Below, piece after piece: positions 1 to 7,903 of a stretch of DNA of 31,827 nucleotides. The notes below the pieces were generated by a model. That model worked only from the letters and a program-made list of their open reading frames with translations, did not search any database and had not been told where the DNA came from. Position 1 is the stretch's first letter; each line of letters opens with the position of its first letter. Both the position numbers and the translations under genes were made by a program. The stretch comes from a virus. The stretch spans positions 1 to 31,827 of the IMG/VR virus record IMGVR_UViG_3300025133_000406; one strand, written 5' to 3'.

Positions 1-3000
1 GCAACAAGTTTGACATCAAGGAGGGCGGTCACAAGTGGGGCTTCCCGTTGAGTGATGCGGTTCGGTACGAGAAAGAAATCATTGCGCCGAAGTTACGAGG
101 CAGGGTGATGACCAAGCCTGAAGCGGTAAACTTCTCGGTGCAACTAAACGAGAACGTCATCCACATTCCGACAGCCTCCGAGCCTTATGTCCTGCTTCCG
201 CATGGGCCGTCCGAGATGGCCATGCATAGTTTGTTCGAGAAGAACCCAAGCCCAACGTCTAACCAGCTCGCGAAGATGCCCGGTGCGCCGAAGAAGAGGA
301 AGGGTAAGTCGAAGCTCGACGCGAACGTAAAGCCTACCAGCTACGCCGAACTCAAGGACATGGTCAACTGGGCTATCTTCCATAATGCCGAGAGGGATTG
401 GTACGACAAGTACGGTCAAGGTTTCCGCAAGATGGTTGGCGATGCCAACATGTGGGAGGCTGCTATTGTTTTCGGTATAACCTCCGCCCAGAACGCTGCC
501 GAGATTAACTTGGCTGACACGCTGCACATTATGCAGTTGGCCAGAATCCATGACCCATCAAAAGACCCGGCTGGTTTCGAGAGGGCTTTGCGAAGCGTTG
601 AAAAACCCGGTGGCCACGGCAAGCTGAAGGTTGCACAAAAGCAGATCGACGGCATCGTCAAATTCTACAAGACCGGCATCAAGGAGGGCGGACTAAAAAC
701 GACGACCTACATGCAGATGACCCGTGACCGGGGCTTTAATATCTTCAACCCGTTCAGTGTTCAGGATGTCCACATGGCTCGCGCCTATGGGTTCCGGACA
801 CAGGACTACGAGGATGTTCAGGATGAGGTCACGGCGAGGAAGGTTCGCGATCAGGTCAAGGGTCTAAAGAAAAACAAAAAGCCCCTGCAACGTGAGATTG
901 ACAAAATACAACAGAAAGCCAACGAAGCCAATGAGGGCAAAGGCCGCGAGCTGACAAAGTCCGAAGTCCGAAGGGTTAATACTTTAAACAACCAGCTCGG
1001 TGACATTGACAGCCGCATCAGTGACGGGATGGATCTGCTTGGAGCAAGCATCAAGGATGCGCCGAACATGTATCGCAAGTCGGTTGTGGACAGTGCGAAA
1101 TTTACCGGTGACTTGTCGTTGAGGTACGCCATGTACATGACCACGAAGCTGGCCAATGAATTTAACATGCGACCAGATCAGATTCAGGCGATGATTTGGT
1201 TCTACGCCAAGAGCAACCTTTCACCGAAGAAAGATTCCGGCGGCAAGAAGGCTGTTGGTGACGGCACTTACGACTCGGCGGTCAAGTATTCCCAACCGGA
1301 GATCGAGGCACTCGAAGCCATGAAGGCGGACGGGAAGTTCGACACAAGCAACCCTCTTAATCGTGCGACCAGAGCTGCCGTCCGTCCGTCCTTCACAAAG
1401 GATGTGGCGAGTGACCCTTGGTCTAACGGCAACCATTTCTTGAAGCCGCTACTTGAAACGGCACGGCAGCGAGCAGCCAACATGTTGATTGCAACTGATC
1501 CCGGCATCGAGCGGCAGTTCGCGTTCCCCCCCGGCACAACCTACGACATGAAGGTTAACTACAACCTCGATGTGCTTGAGGGAATCACTGACGGTGCAGG
1601 CAGGGTTAGGTTCTTCGATAAGATAGGTGCGCCTCACGAAATTTCACTAACCAGTGGAACCTTTTATGACCGAGAGCCATCCATGGAAATTAACTTTTCC
1701 GGCGCGGGTCTGGACTTTGTGGATCAGCTTGCCCCCTTGATGGGGGATGCGTTCCTGCAAGATGCGGTCATCACGGCCCAGCCTCAGTACAGCGGTGTTC
1801 CGTTTGGGATAGCCCTGTCCAAGGTTGATCAGTCGCCTTTTACCGAGCAGGAGATTAATGATCTGTATGCGACTATTAACCCTGAAAAGGATCAATGGGG
1901 GCTGAACTTTACCATGTCAGGATCCGGCCTAGACATGAAGTTTTTGGATGGGGTTTACTTCGGCAAGCAGGATGAGGGCAAAGATTACTCTTCCAAAGAT
2001 CTGGATAATTTTATAGAACAACTCCAGCCGGTTGCGGCATCTGCCGGTTTGGAATTCAGGACATTTAATCAGAAAGGCAATTATCATGGACATTCAGACT
2101 ATAAAGAAGGTTTGCAAAAAGCATGGAGTAAAGTTCGCACAGCCGAACGACAGGCTATACAGCGAGCCGCCATCGATGACCTTTACAAGCCGGTCTGGTC
2201 TGCGTACCAGCAGTTCCACGCCAAGCACAAGCTCCAGCCGGTACACCAAAGGCCAGCCCCGCACCTAGACGTTCAGTTCTCCGTTCAGGAGGACGCTCCC
2301 CTGTCTCCGGAAGTCGAGGCTCGCATCAACGCCATCGACGGGGCGAAGGAGATTCCGAAGGACGAGCAACCCAAGTTCGAGCCGGACACTCGCGGCAAAT
2401 GGAACGCAATACTTGGCCGTCCATCCACCGCCCTTGGTTACGTCGGAGGGCCGGAACTTCTCAAGTCCAAGAATCAATTAATCCTCGACCAAGCCTACAA
2501 GGCTAGGGCCGTCAACAAGATCACCGAGGATCTCGGAACCAAGCTCCTCAACGATGCTTACGCAAGTGTCGAGGGCTGGAAACTTCCGAAGTGGATGCGT
2601 ACCGGTAAGTGGGCCAAGCGGCTCAAGGAATTCCAAAAAGATTCTCTACCAATTGCAGCTCACCTTAACGCGACGGCGAGGGATGCTTCCGGCAACTTCA
2701 CGTTTGCCGACTTCGACATGAGGGCTGGCATGATGCCGGTTGCCCAGTTCAAGAAAGGCGAACACAAGGTCGGTGACGTAATCGAGGTTACCAACCCGCT
2801 GACCGGTGATCTGGAATTCCTTACAGTTGGCGGATTCGTAAACACTCAGGGCAGGGTCGGCTACCAGCTCACTCGTAAGATGACTGCCGACATGCAGCAG
2901 GAGTTGTATGGGCATTACAAAAAGGAATACGCCGACATGATTTGGCTGGTGGACATGTTCATCAACCCCAACCTAAAGGGCATCACCAAGGAGGTTGGTG

Positions 3001-5396
3001 GAGTCAAGGTTCCGCTCTTCAATCGGTTCGCTCTGGCCGACATGATGAAGGAAACGGATCCAAACTTTGAAGGCATTGCAGGCTACACGCCGGACGTTCT
3101 CGCAACCCGAACCTTGACGGGTATGCTGGACATGGTGATGAACCCAACCAAGGCAGGCAGATCACCGGGCCGGAAATACAAGACCGGCAAATCCAGAGAG
3201 TCAGGCAACGTCCGCGACTTGCTGACCGGTTTCAACATCAGAACTTTCCAAGCTCTGAACGAGTCAGCCAACAAGGAGTTTGCGGAGAAGGTGTTCGAGC
3301 TAGGCACCGAGCCTATGCCGAAGGACGGTGTTCCGAAAGACTACGTCAAGTTGTCTACCGGCATCGATGATCTGTTGGCAGCGGTCAAGGCTTACCGATA
3401 TTACGACAACCCGAAGGAGGGTGAAGAGGGGCATAGCGAGGCGGCTGCTAGACTGTCGGAGCTGGACAACCCAGAGAACTATTCCGCGCTACTAGCTGAA
3501 GCCTACAAGCGCAAGGGTGCCGACTTTATAATCCGCAAGGATCTGGTGAAGCTGCTCACAAATAAGTATTCTCACAGCAGCCAGCAGAACCGCCTGATGA
3601 GGGCGTTGAATTGGGGCGTAAGAAACTCGACGCAAGGTTTCCTAGTTCATCCATACTCTTATGTGGTGAACATGCTGACCAACGATTATTTTGCAGTGGA
3701 GGCGTCCTTCCACCGGGCATTCCGAGGGACTGCCTTGATGCTCAAGAAAGACACACGATCCATGGGCAAGGCGGACATAGATCAGGCTGGCCGGATCGTG
3801 GCCGGAATGGTCATCCACCGAGCTGCCGGGATCAGGCAACTGATGGGCTTCAAGACCCAGTACGACCGGGTCATCGACGAGATTCTTCCGGACGAGGTGT
3901 TCGAGAATTCAACAGCCTTGGCTGACCTGAAGGTGAACTACGATGTTGGCTGGGTTGAATACCTGAAGCAGGGCGAGATAGGTGCGGCTGGGTTGCAGGC
4001 GATCCGTTACGGCAACATCGATCTACGGCCCAAGCAGAGGCTGGCCTACGCCTACCTCAAGAGTCAGGCGGTTCGCCGTGCGAAGGACAAGGGGCTGAAA
4101 GGTAAAGCCCTCAAGGATTCGGTTGACAGTTACATGCTCAATCCACCTCAAGACGCGAGGATCGAGGCGGTCAACCAAGCTCAGTTTGAATTCCTGAACT
4201 ACGCTGACAGCCCACAACTTTTGCAGGATCTAACCAAGCATGACATGTCTCGGTTGGTGTTCCAGTATCCGCGCTTCGGCTACCACTACATGCACAAGCA
4301 GTACGACCGGCTGAAGGCACTGAAGAATCTTTTCGGTAAGCAGCCTCCCGGCCAGAGGGCGGACGCCTTGGCCCATGTGGTGACGCTGGCGACCTTTACC
4401 GGGGGCTTGGGTGGTGCTTTAGCGCATTACCTACTGAAGGCGGCAGCAGGCGACGACGAGGATGATTCAGGTCAGTACATTGGTAATTACCAGATCAAGT
4501 ACCGGGATCAGATGACCGGCGAGGTGAAGACTAAAAAGATCGACTACAGCATGATCACCAGCAACCGGATCAACTTGTCTAAATATTTCGAGGCACTTGG
4601 GATCGGTGACGGTGATGGTGAAGACTTCTGGTGGAGGGTTCGCAACTACCCGATGATTGCGATGGCCGGTGCGTCCGTTCAGGCAATCGAGGACGGTAAG
4701 AAGTTCGGGGCTGGCCATGGAGTGGCAACGTGGCTCGGCATGGCCAAGGATCTGGCAACCGACATGACCACAATCGGGGCTGGCCTGAAGGTCGGCTCGA
4801 AGGCAATTGCCTCCCTCAAGTCGATGGATTCCGGCCAACCGGAGCGACCGGCACTTGACCCTTACGGAGCCACTGTCCCGTTCAGCTTCTACCTGACCGA
4901 GGCGGCGTTGTCGTCGTTCGTTCCCGGCAAGCGACAGTTCGATGAGTTTTCACTTATGGTGGACCCAATCCACCGGAGGCGAACCGGCAGCAAACAGATC
5001 GGATACGATCCCGGCGCATGGGAAGCCATCAGGCAGGGCCATGCAGGCGGAGCCGTTGACAGGATCCTGACGGCTTTAGGAGCCGCTGACCCTCTACCTC
5101 CCGGCGGTAAGGTTGAAAACGTCTCCAGAAACGTCTCAGGGCGATCTACGGCCAAGAGCAGAGGCATCAGGCGAGAGGCCAAACAGAAGCTGGATACCAG
5201 CTCGGCTGGCCAGTACTACGATACCCATGGCAACCTCCGCTTGGGAGTGGTGCCTGATGCCAACATCCGGAAGCAGGAGCTTTGGCAGACCGGAGCCAAG
5301 TTCGGAGGGTTCAATTTGAAGTCGGTTGACCGCCGCCTTTACCTCGACCAGCTCGGTCCGCCCAAGCGGCAAAAGAGGAGAATCAAGCAGCTATGA
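1..5396 (+). CDS. Giant phage polyvalent / internal virion protein, 5' truncated
   Basis: The reading frame is open from the left edge (first full codon at base 3), so the true start lies outside the window; the TTG at 48 is only the first start-like codon. At least 1,798 residues are encoded. Numbering from the TTG, about residues 200-400 look like the 'large polyvalent protein' type of phage protein: a TYMQMTRD segment, VQDVHMARAYGF, a charged coiled-coil stretch and DQIQAMIWFYAKSNLSP. Later parts are helical and rich in Lys/Asp. A hydrophobic stretch near residues 1440-1465 (VVTLATFTGGLGGALAHYLL) could meet a membrane. Size and its place at the end of the late region suggest a virion protein delivered with the DNA, comparable in role to T7 gp16; this is inference. 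No catalytic motif was recognised. The next gene overlaps its stop by 4 bases. Confidence 0.7.
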   Translation, partial: NKFDIKEGGHKWGFPLSDAVRYEKEIIAPKLRGRVMTKPEAVNFSVQLNENVIHIPTASEPYVLLPHGPSEMAMHSLFEKNPSPTSNQLAKMPGAPKKRKGKSKLDANVKPTSYAELKDMVNWAIFHNAERDWYDKYGQGFRKMVGDANMWEAAIVFGITSAQNAAEINLADTLHIMQLARIHDPSKDPAGFERALRSVEKPGGHGKLKVAQKQIDGIVKFYKTGIKEGGLKTTTYMQMTRDRGFNIFNPFSVQDVHMARAYGFRTQDYEDVQDEVTARKVRDQVKGLKKNKKPLQREIDKIQQKANEANEGKGRELTKSEVRRVNTLNNQLGDIDSRISDGMDLLGASIKDAPNMYRKSVVDSAKFTGDLSLRYAMYMTTKLANEFNMRPDQIQAMIWFYAKSNLSPKKDSGGKKAVGDGTYDSAVKYSQPEIEALEAMKADGKFDTSNPLNRATRAAVRPSFTKDVASDPWSNGNHFLKPLLETARQRAANMLIATDPGIERQFAFPPGTTYDMKVNYNLDVLEGITDGAGRVRFFDKIGAPHEISLTSGTFYDREPSMEINFSGAGLDFVDQLAPLMGDAFLQDAVITAQPQYSGVPFGIALSKVDQSPFTEQEINDLYATINPEKDQWGLNFTMSGSGLDMKFLDGVYFGKQDEGKDYSSKDLDNFIEQLQPVAASAGLEFRTFNQKGNYHGHSDYKEGLQKAWSKVRTAERQAIQRAAIDDLYKPVWSAYQQFHAKHKLQPVHQRPAPHLDVQFSVQEDAPLSPEVEARINAIDGAKEIPKDEQPKFEPDTRGKWNAILGRPSTALGYVGGPELLKSKNQLILDQAYKARAVNKITEDLGTKLLNDAYASVEGWKLPKWMRTGKWAKRLKEFQKDSLPIAAHLNATARDASGNFTFADFDMRAGMMPVAQFKKGEHKVGDVIEVTNPLTGDLEFLTVGGFVNTQGRVGYQLTRKMTADMQQELYGHYKKEYADMIWLVDMFINPNLKGITKEVGGVKVPLFNRFALADMMKETDPNFEGIAGYTPDVLATRTLTGMLDMVMNPTKAGRSPGRKYKTGKSRESGNVRDLLTGFNIRTFQALNESANKEFAEKVFELGTEPMPKDGVPKDYVKLSTGIDDLLAAVKAYRYYDNPKEGEEGHSEAAARLSELDNPENYSALLAEAYKRKGADFIIRKDLVKLLTNKYSHSSQQNRLMRALNWGVRNSTQGFLVHPYSYVVNMLTNDYFAVEASFHRAFRGTALMLKKDTRSMGKADIDQAGRIVAGMVIHRAAGIRQLMGFKTQYDRVIDEILPDEVFENSTALADLKVNYDVGWVEYLKQGEIGAAGLQAIRYGNIDLRPKQRLAYAYLKSQAVRRAKDKGLKGKALKDSVDSYMLNPPQDARIEAVNQAQFEFLNYADSPQLLQDLTKHDMSRLVFQYPRFGYHYMHKQYDRLKALKNLFGKQPPGQRADALAHVVTLATFTGGLGGALAHYLLKAAAGDDEDDSGQYIGNYQIKYRDQMTGEVKTKKIDYSMITSNRINLSKYFEALGIGDGDGEDFWWRVRNYPMIAMAGASVQAIEDGKKFGAGHGVATWLGMAKDLATDMTTIGAGLKVGSKAIASLKSMDSGQPERPALDPYGATVPFSFYLTEAALSSFVPGKRQFDEFSLMVDPIHRRRTGSKQIGYDPGAWEAIRQGHAGGAVDRILTALGAADPLPPGGKVENVSRNVSGRSTAKSRGIRREAKQKLDTSSAGQYYDTHGNLRLGVVPDANIRKQELWQTGAKFGGFNLKSVDRRLYLDQLGPPKRQKRRIKQL

Positions 5397-5596
5397 TAAT
5401 GCCGAAAAGCTCCCGGTTTCCAGACGATCCGGATCAGGATCCGAAGGTGGATTTCAGTGACGCGCTTGGTGAGCTGATAATGAGTTTTTCCGGCAAGGTG
5501 ACCATGGGCGAAATAGTTGGTGCATTGGAAATCCACAAGCTGCAAATAGTTATCCAGAATTCCGGATCTGACGCTGACGAATCCAGTTTGGTGTAG
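5393..5596 (+). CDS. Small hypothetical protein (67 aa)
   Basis: ATG at 5393 overlaps the TGA of the giant virion gene (ATGA), which favours translational coupling and supports the start; a second ATG at 5399 is possible. The product is acidic (DDPDQDP near residue 10) with a helical middle, and no family was recognised. It is the last rightward gene before the non-coding region and convergent tRNA, so it is the distal gene of the late operon. Its stop codon lies inside the first copy of the 18-bp GTGYAGCAAAGTGCAGCA repeat. Confidence 0.6.
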   Translation: MIMPKSSRFPDDPDQDPKVDFSDALGELIMSFSGKVTMGEIVGALEIHKLQIVIQNSGSDADESSLV

Positions 5597-5835
5597 CAAA
5601 GTGCAGCAATTTGTTTTGAACCTACGGAAACCTCTCTGCTTTCTAGCGTTTAGAATCGTTTATTTTTTTTCAGTCTGAACCAGCAGTTCAATCAGAGTGA
5701 AGGCTTTCCGCATTGTATAGTTAGCCGAAAAGACTTGTTTACCCTTTGTTCGCAGGCTTTTTCAAGTTTATTCGTAGAAAGGCGCAGAACCGGCCAAAAA
5801 GGCGCAGAACCGGTTTTGTGCAGCAAAGTGCAGCA
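5591..5835. repeat. Pair of 18-bp direct repeats flanking a non-coding region
   Basis: Copies at 5591-5608 and 5818-5835 match at 17 of 18 positions (GTGYAGCAAAGTGCAGCA). Each copy is itself two GTGCAGCA units spaced 10 bp, one helical turn, as expected for a protein binding the same face twice. The 209 bp between them have no convincing gene. The position beside a tRNA and upstream of the integrase operon's end fits integrase arm-type or accessory sites of attP, but that role is inferred. A related inverted pair lies at 15424-15443. Confidence 0.7.
5780..5813. repeat. 14-bp tandem direct repeat, 20-bp period
   Basis: AGGCGCAGAACCGG occurs at 5780-5793 and exactly again at 5800-5813, separated by CCAAAA. 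It sits directly before the second 18-bp repeat and the terminator, so the 60 bp next to the tRNA are densely repetitive. Candidate binding sites for integrase or another attP protein; function not shown. Confidence 0.75.
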
Positions 5836-5837
5836 CT

Positions 5838-5866
5838 AAAAAAGCCCCCGGTTAGGGGGGCTTTGA
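5838..5866 (-). terminator. Intrinsic terminator of the leftward int-tRNA operon
   Basis: A 9-bp perfect stem (5841-5849 with 5856-5864) and 6-nt loop. Read leftward, the stem is followed by a run of Us (A tract at 5838-5843 on the + strand). It lies 3 nt beyond the tRNA 3' CCA. Read rightward the U run is short, so it should stop leftward transcripts best but may also block late read-through. Confidence 0.85.
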
Positions 5867-5868
5867 AG

Positions 5869-5945
5869 TGGTACACCGGGTAGGACTTGAACCTACAACC
5901 TACGGATTAGAAGTCCGTCGCTCTATCCAGTTGAGCTACCGGTGC
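5869..5945 (-). tRNA. tRNA-Arg (anticodon TCT), with encoded CCA
   Basis: The 77-nt minus-strand sequence folds as a full cloverleaf. The acceptor stem GCACCGG pairs with CCGGTGT (one G-U at the first pair), D-loop is AGCTCAACTGGATAGAGC, the anticodon loop is CTTCTAA with TCT at its centre, the T arm contains GGTTCAAGTCC, and the CCA is encoded. It reads AGA and AGG. It is the last element of the integrase operon and ends just before a terminator. Its first 23 nt overlap the end of the upstream coding sequence, so it must be cut from a longer transcript. tRNA genes are classic integration targets, so this may be the attP core, the phage supplying a whole tRNA gene; that role is inferred. Confidence 0.9.
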
Positions 5946-6156
5946 AATCTATCGGGATCCGAGTCTTGTCGTTTACCACGGTCACGCTGACGCCGTAGCT
6001 ATCTATCGACTTGAGCGTATCCGCGATGTTCGAGAGGCTCTCAGAGATGCTCTCAAGGCTATCGTTGAGTTTAACCAAGCCGCCTCGTCCGTTGATGCCG
6101 TCGAGGGCGTTTCCTATCTGTCCTAACCTTCCTTCGATTTCTAATAATTTATCCAT
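5923..6156 (-). CDS. Small coiled-coil protein whose 3' end overlaps the tRNA
   Basis: 77 residues from ATG at 6156; an upstream in-frame extension to 6204 would cut further into the neighbour and is not favoured. The sequence is heptad-like with repeated hydrophobics (LLEIEGRLGQIGNALDGI, then LNDSLESISESLSNIADTL), so an amphipathic, probably oligomeric helix bundle. No family was recognised. The last codons and the TAG lie inside the tRNA-Arg 5' acceptor/D-arm region. Processing of the tRNA from this transcript would destroy the end of this message, so tRNA maturation and translation of this gene compete. Confidence 0.55.
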   Translation of the reverse strand: MDKLLEIEGRLGQIGNALDGINGRGGLVKLNDSLESISESLSNIADTLKSIDSYGVSVTVVNDKTRIPIDCTGSSTG

Positions 6157-6164
6157 AATGTTTT

Positions 6165-6485
6165 TTAGTCTTCCTGTAGTCCTTCGTATCCGAACCACCC
6201 ACAATCCTCATGGGTTGGGGATGGGTAGTCCTGTTCCTGTTTATCCCCAAATTTCTGCTCCCAACCTTCAGGGCTGATTCCGGTGATCAGGAATTCCCTG
6301 TCATCATTGGAAACTGATTTGAGGGCATCCTGAATGAGCTTGCCGCGCTGGTACTGGTGCAGCTCCTGCCCCGGCACCGATACAGTCCACTGCTTGCCTG
6401 TCACGCGACATTTGCCGGTGAAGTGGTAACGATGGCCCTGCTCGTAAGTCTCGGTGTACTGGAGTTGATCTAGAGCTGGCATCAT
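6165..6485 (-). CDS. Conserved phage protein of unknown function (106 aa)
   Basis: ATG at 6485 overlaps the TGA of the upstream gene (ATGATG), giving 106 aa; the longer frame to 6509 is discarded. The sequence GKCRVTGKQWTVSVPGQEL, then a 'Y-x-x-G-x-x-IQDAL' stretch and DDREFLITGISPEGW resembles a small family common in phages and plasmids that ends in a 'REFLxxGxSP' motif. That family's biochemical role is not known to me. It is the sixth small gene of the integrase operon. Confidence 0.7.
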   Translation of the reverse strand: MMPALDQLQYTETYEQGHRYHFTGKCRVTGKQWTVSVPGQELHQYQRGKLIQDALKSVSNDDREFLITGISPEGWEQKFGDKQEQDYPSPTHEDCGWFGYEGLQED

Positions 6486-6874
6486 TCCGCCTCCACTGCC
6501 GACGACCAAGAGCCGTCTTTTTCCAAAACCTTGAGGTAGATAGCCCCGGCGTTCGGTGTTCCGAAATCGTCCAGCGGCTCCGTCAAATCGTACTCACCGT
6601 CGATCCAGCCGACGTAGTACAGATTGCCGTCCGCATCCAGCATCTTGAACTTAACCATGGTGCCGTTCAGGTCGGTGATCAAGTCGTCAGGGATGTCCGT
6701 TGACAGGCTGACGCGACCTTTCAGCCGCTTCTCAATCTCCGGAGAGATGTTTCGCGGCCCGGTCAGGCCAACGTCTGATGGATACTTGTCGTCGAGATCC
6801 GACGCGACGTAGTCCTCGGTGATGATCCAGCCATAGGGTGCGTAGTACGTTGAATAGTTATTTAATTGCGACAT
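6482..6874 (-). CDS. Conserved hypothetical protein (130 aa)
   Basis: The sequence begins with YGWIITEDYVASDLDDKYP and VGLTGPRN, followed by a beta-rich part with LDADGNLYYVGWIDG and a C-terminal SSAVEAE. This matches the layout of small accessory proteins seen in phages and mobile elements (W-x-ITxD ... GP ... DDDGxxYYxG), function unknown. Start and stop overlap neighbours: the upstream 45-aa gene ends inside its first codons and the next gene begins on its stop codon, so translation is probably coupled. Confidence 0.7.
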   Translation of the reverse strand: MSQLNNYSTYYAPYGWIITEDYVASDLDDKYPSDVGLTGPRNISPEIEKRLKGRVSLSTDIPDDLITDLNGTMVKFKMLDADGNLYYVGWIDGEYDLTEPLDDFGTPNAGAIYLKVLEKDGSWSSAVEAE

Positions 6875-6995
6875 TTTGTGTTGGTTGGTTGATGATTACT
6901 TTCTTGGTTAATGATTGATGAAACAGCAAAGCCACTATCACAAAGTATGCAATAGTGGTTGCCCAAAAGAACGGCTTGTCGAGTTTAGAGTGCAT
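6858..6995 (-). CDS. 45-aa single-span membrane peptide
   Basis: A short minus-strand frame fills the gap between two larger genes. ATG at 6995 overlaps the end of the upstream gene by 11 nt and its TAA at 6860-6858 overlaps the downstream start by 17 nt. The peptide has a short charged N-terminus (MHSKLDK), one hydrophobic segment (PFFWATTIAYFVIVALLF) and a basic tail (TKKVI). Tight packing between genes and the clean membrane profile argue that it is real. Role unknown; small phage membrane peptides can act in exclusion or host modulation, which is only a suggestion here. Confidence 0.6.
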   Translation of the reverse strand: MHSKLDKPFFWATTIAYFVIVALLFHQSLTKKVIINQPTQNVAIK

Positions 6996-7329
6996 GACCC
7001 TCCTCCACTGCCGCCTTGATGGCCTTGGCTTGCTCTGTAACGCTCTTCAGCGCGTTTTCTGCACGGTGGATACTCAGGATCAGCCAATCGGAATTGCCGT
7101 CCTTAAATCCATCGTCAGCGTTGGCCAGCTCGTAAGCTACTTTCTTACGGGCCAGCTCCAGTTCCCGCGAAGCACGGCCAATCTTGCTGATCAGCTTTTG
7201 GTACTTCGAGGTTCGGTCAAGGTGAGTAACCTCACCACTCCGCAAGCCAGCGTTTAAGCTCAGATGACTTGCCTTCACCAAGTTCGCCGCCGTGATGGCT
7301 GCTAGTTGGGTTTCTATTAGTTCTACCAT
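6985..7329 (-). CDS. Helical hypothetical protein (114 aa)
   Basis: Start taken at ATG 7329, preceded by AAAGG and the ACGCAAAA element (7345-7352); an extension to 7383 would overlap the upstream gene. The protein is alpha-helical and charged: an N-terminal helix (VELIETQLAAITAANLVKASHL), a middle coiled coil (KIGRASRELELARKKVAYELA) and a final helix (AENALKSVTEQAKAIKAAVEE). No family was recognised. It lies mid-operon between the paralogous gene pair and the 45-aa membrane peptide. Confidence 0.65.
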   Translation of the reverse strand: MVELIETQLAAITAANLVKASHLSLNAGLRSGEVTHLDRTSKYQKLISKIGRASRELELARKKVAYELANADDGFKDGNSDWLILSIHRAENALKSVTEQAKAIKAAVEEGHAL

Positions 7330-7360
7330 GTTTAGTACCTTTCGTTTTGCGTTACGCCGG

Positions 7361-7588
7361 TTAATTCCGAACGTAAAATTCATAAAAATAGTTAATTGCT
7401 TCAGGACGGTATTTAAAAAGTGTTACATGCCCAACTGACGCGCTTAAATCGTCACCCTTTGGGTTCTCATACCAGAGACGCCAGAAAAAACCTCCAGATA
7501 AAAAACTCAACTTCCGTAAACGGATTCGGTTACCGTTTTGTAACTGGATTTCCCAATTGTTCCGGATGGTTTTTTTGAAGTTAATCAC
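7361..7588 (-). CDS. Small hypothetical protein (75 aa), paralogue of the next upstream gene
   Basis: It starts at GTG 7588, which overlaps the TGA of the upstream gene (GTGA). The 75-aa product shares the layout of its neighbour at 7585-7836: an 'MI(N/L)xFKK' start, QL(Q/P)NGN, a W in the centre, PKG, and an 'R/K-x-x-A ... E-x-Y' end. This suggests an old tandem duplication. It is beta-rich and basic. No known domain was recognised. Confidence 0.65.
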   Translation of the reverse strand: MINFKKTIRNNWEIQLQNGNRIRLRKLSFLSGGFFWRLWYENPKGDDLSASVGHVTLFKYRPEAINYFYEFYVRN

Positions 7589-7836
7589 TGGTTAAATTTA
7601 TTGGCGTACTCCTCGCGAAGGGAGGCGAGGGCTTCACCCTTGGTGCGGTGTTCTTGTGATTCCACTTCGCACCCAAACTCATCTTGCACCTCAAAGCCTT
7701 TAGGGTCTGCCTCATGTGATAGCCAGATTGAACCGGCCTTGAACAATTCAAGCGTGTTCCCGTTCGGGAGCTGGGCCTGATAAGAAGAGGGCAATTCGCC
7801 TCCTAGTGCGTTGCCCTTTTTGAATTTTAGTATCAT
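7585..7836 (-). CDS. Small hypothetical protein (83 aa), paralogue of the 75-aa gene
   Basis: I favour ATG 7836 because the product then begins MILKFKKGN, matching its paralogue, and because ACGCAAAA lies 3 nt upstream of this ATG (7840-7847), as before other early genes. ATG 7863 (92 aa) is a real alternative with a GGGGAG ribosome site. The sequence has QLPNGNTLELFK, a central W, ADPKGFEV and ends in LREEYANKF. It is the first gene after integrase on the leftward transcript. Function unknown. Confidence 0.65.
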   Translation of the reverse strand: MILKFKKGNALGGELPSSYQAQLPNGNTLELFKAGSIWLSHEADPKGFEVQDEFGCEVESQEHRTKGEALASLREEYANKFNQ

Positions 7837-7868
7837 CTGTTTTGCGTGGAGTGTTCCTCCCATCAACT

Positions 7869-7882
7869 CTCCCCGAAGGGAG
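7869..7882 (-). promoter_or_regulatory. UUCG-capped hairpin between int and the next gene
   Basis: Read leftward, CTCCC-TTCG-GGGAG forms a 5-bp stem closed by a stable cUUCGg tetraloop. There is no U tract, so it is not an intrinsic terminator. Its 3' arm contains the GGGGAG ribosome site for the alternative start at 7863, so it could limit translation from there or act as an RNA-stability or processing element between integrase and the small genes. Confidence 0.4.
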
Positions 7883-7903
7883 GGCTGAAGGGAAGAGCCT
7901 GAA

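Noticed and set aside
5869-5945. Prophage edge with host chromosome beyond the tRNA
   Set aside because: Virion-type genes lie on the left and the integrase operon on the right, so both sides are phage; a host boundary is not visible.
5549-6250. DnaA-box-like sequences (TTATCCAGA near 5549, TTATCCATA near 6150, TTATCCCCA near 6240)
   Set aside because: Each has one or more mismatches to TTATCCACA, they lie mostly in coding sequence, and spacing is irregular. They could interest the DnaA-like protein but are too weak to list.
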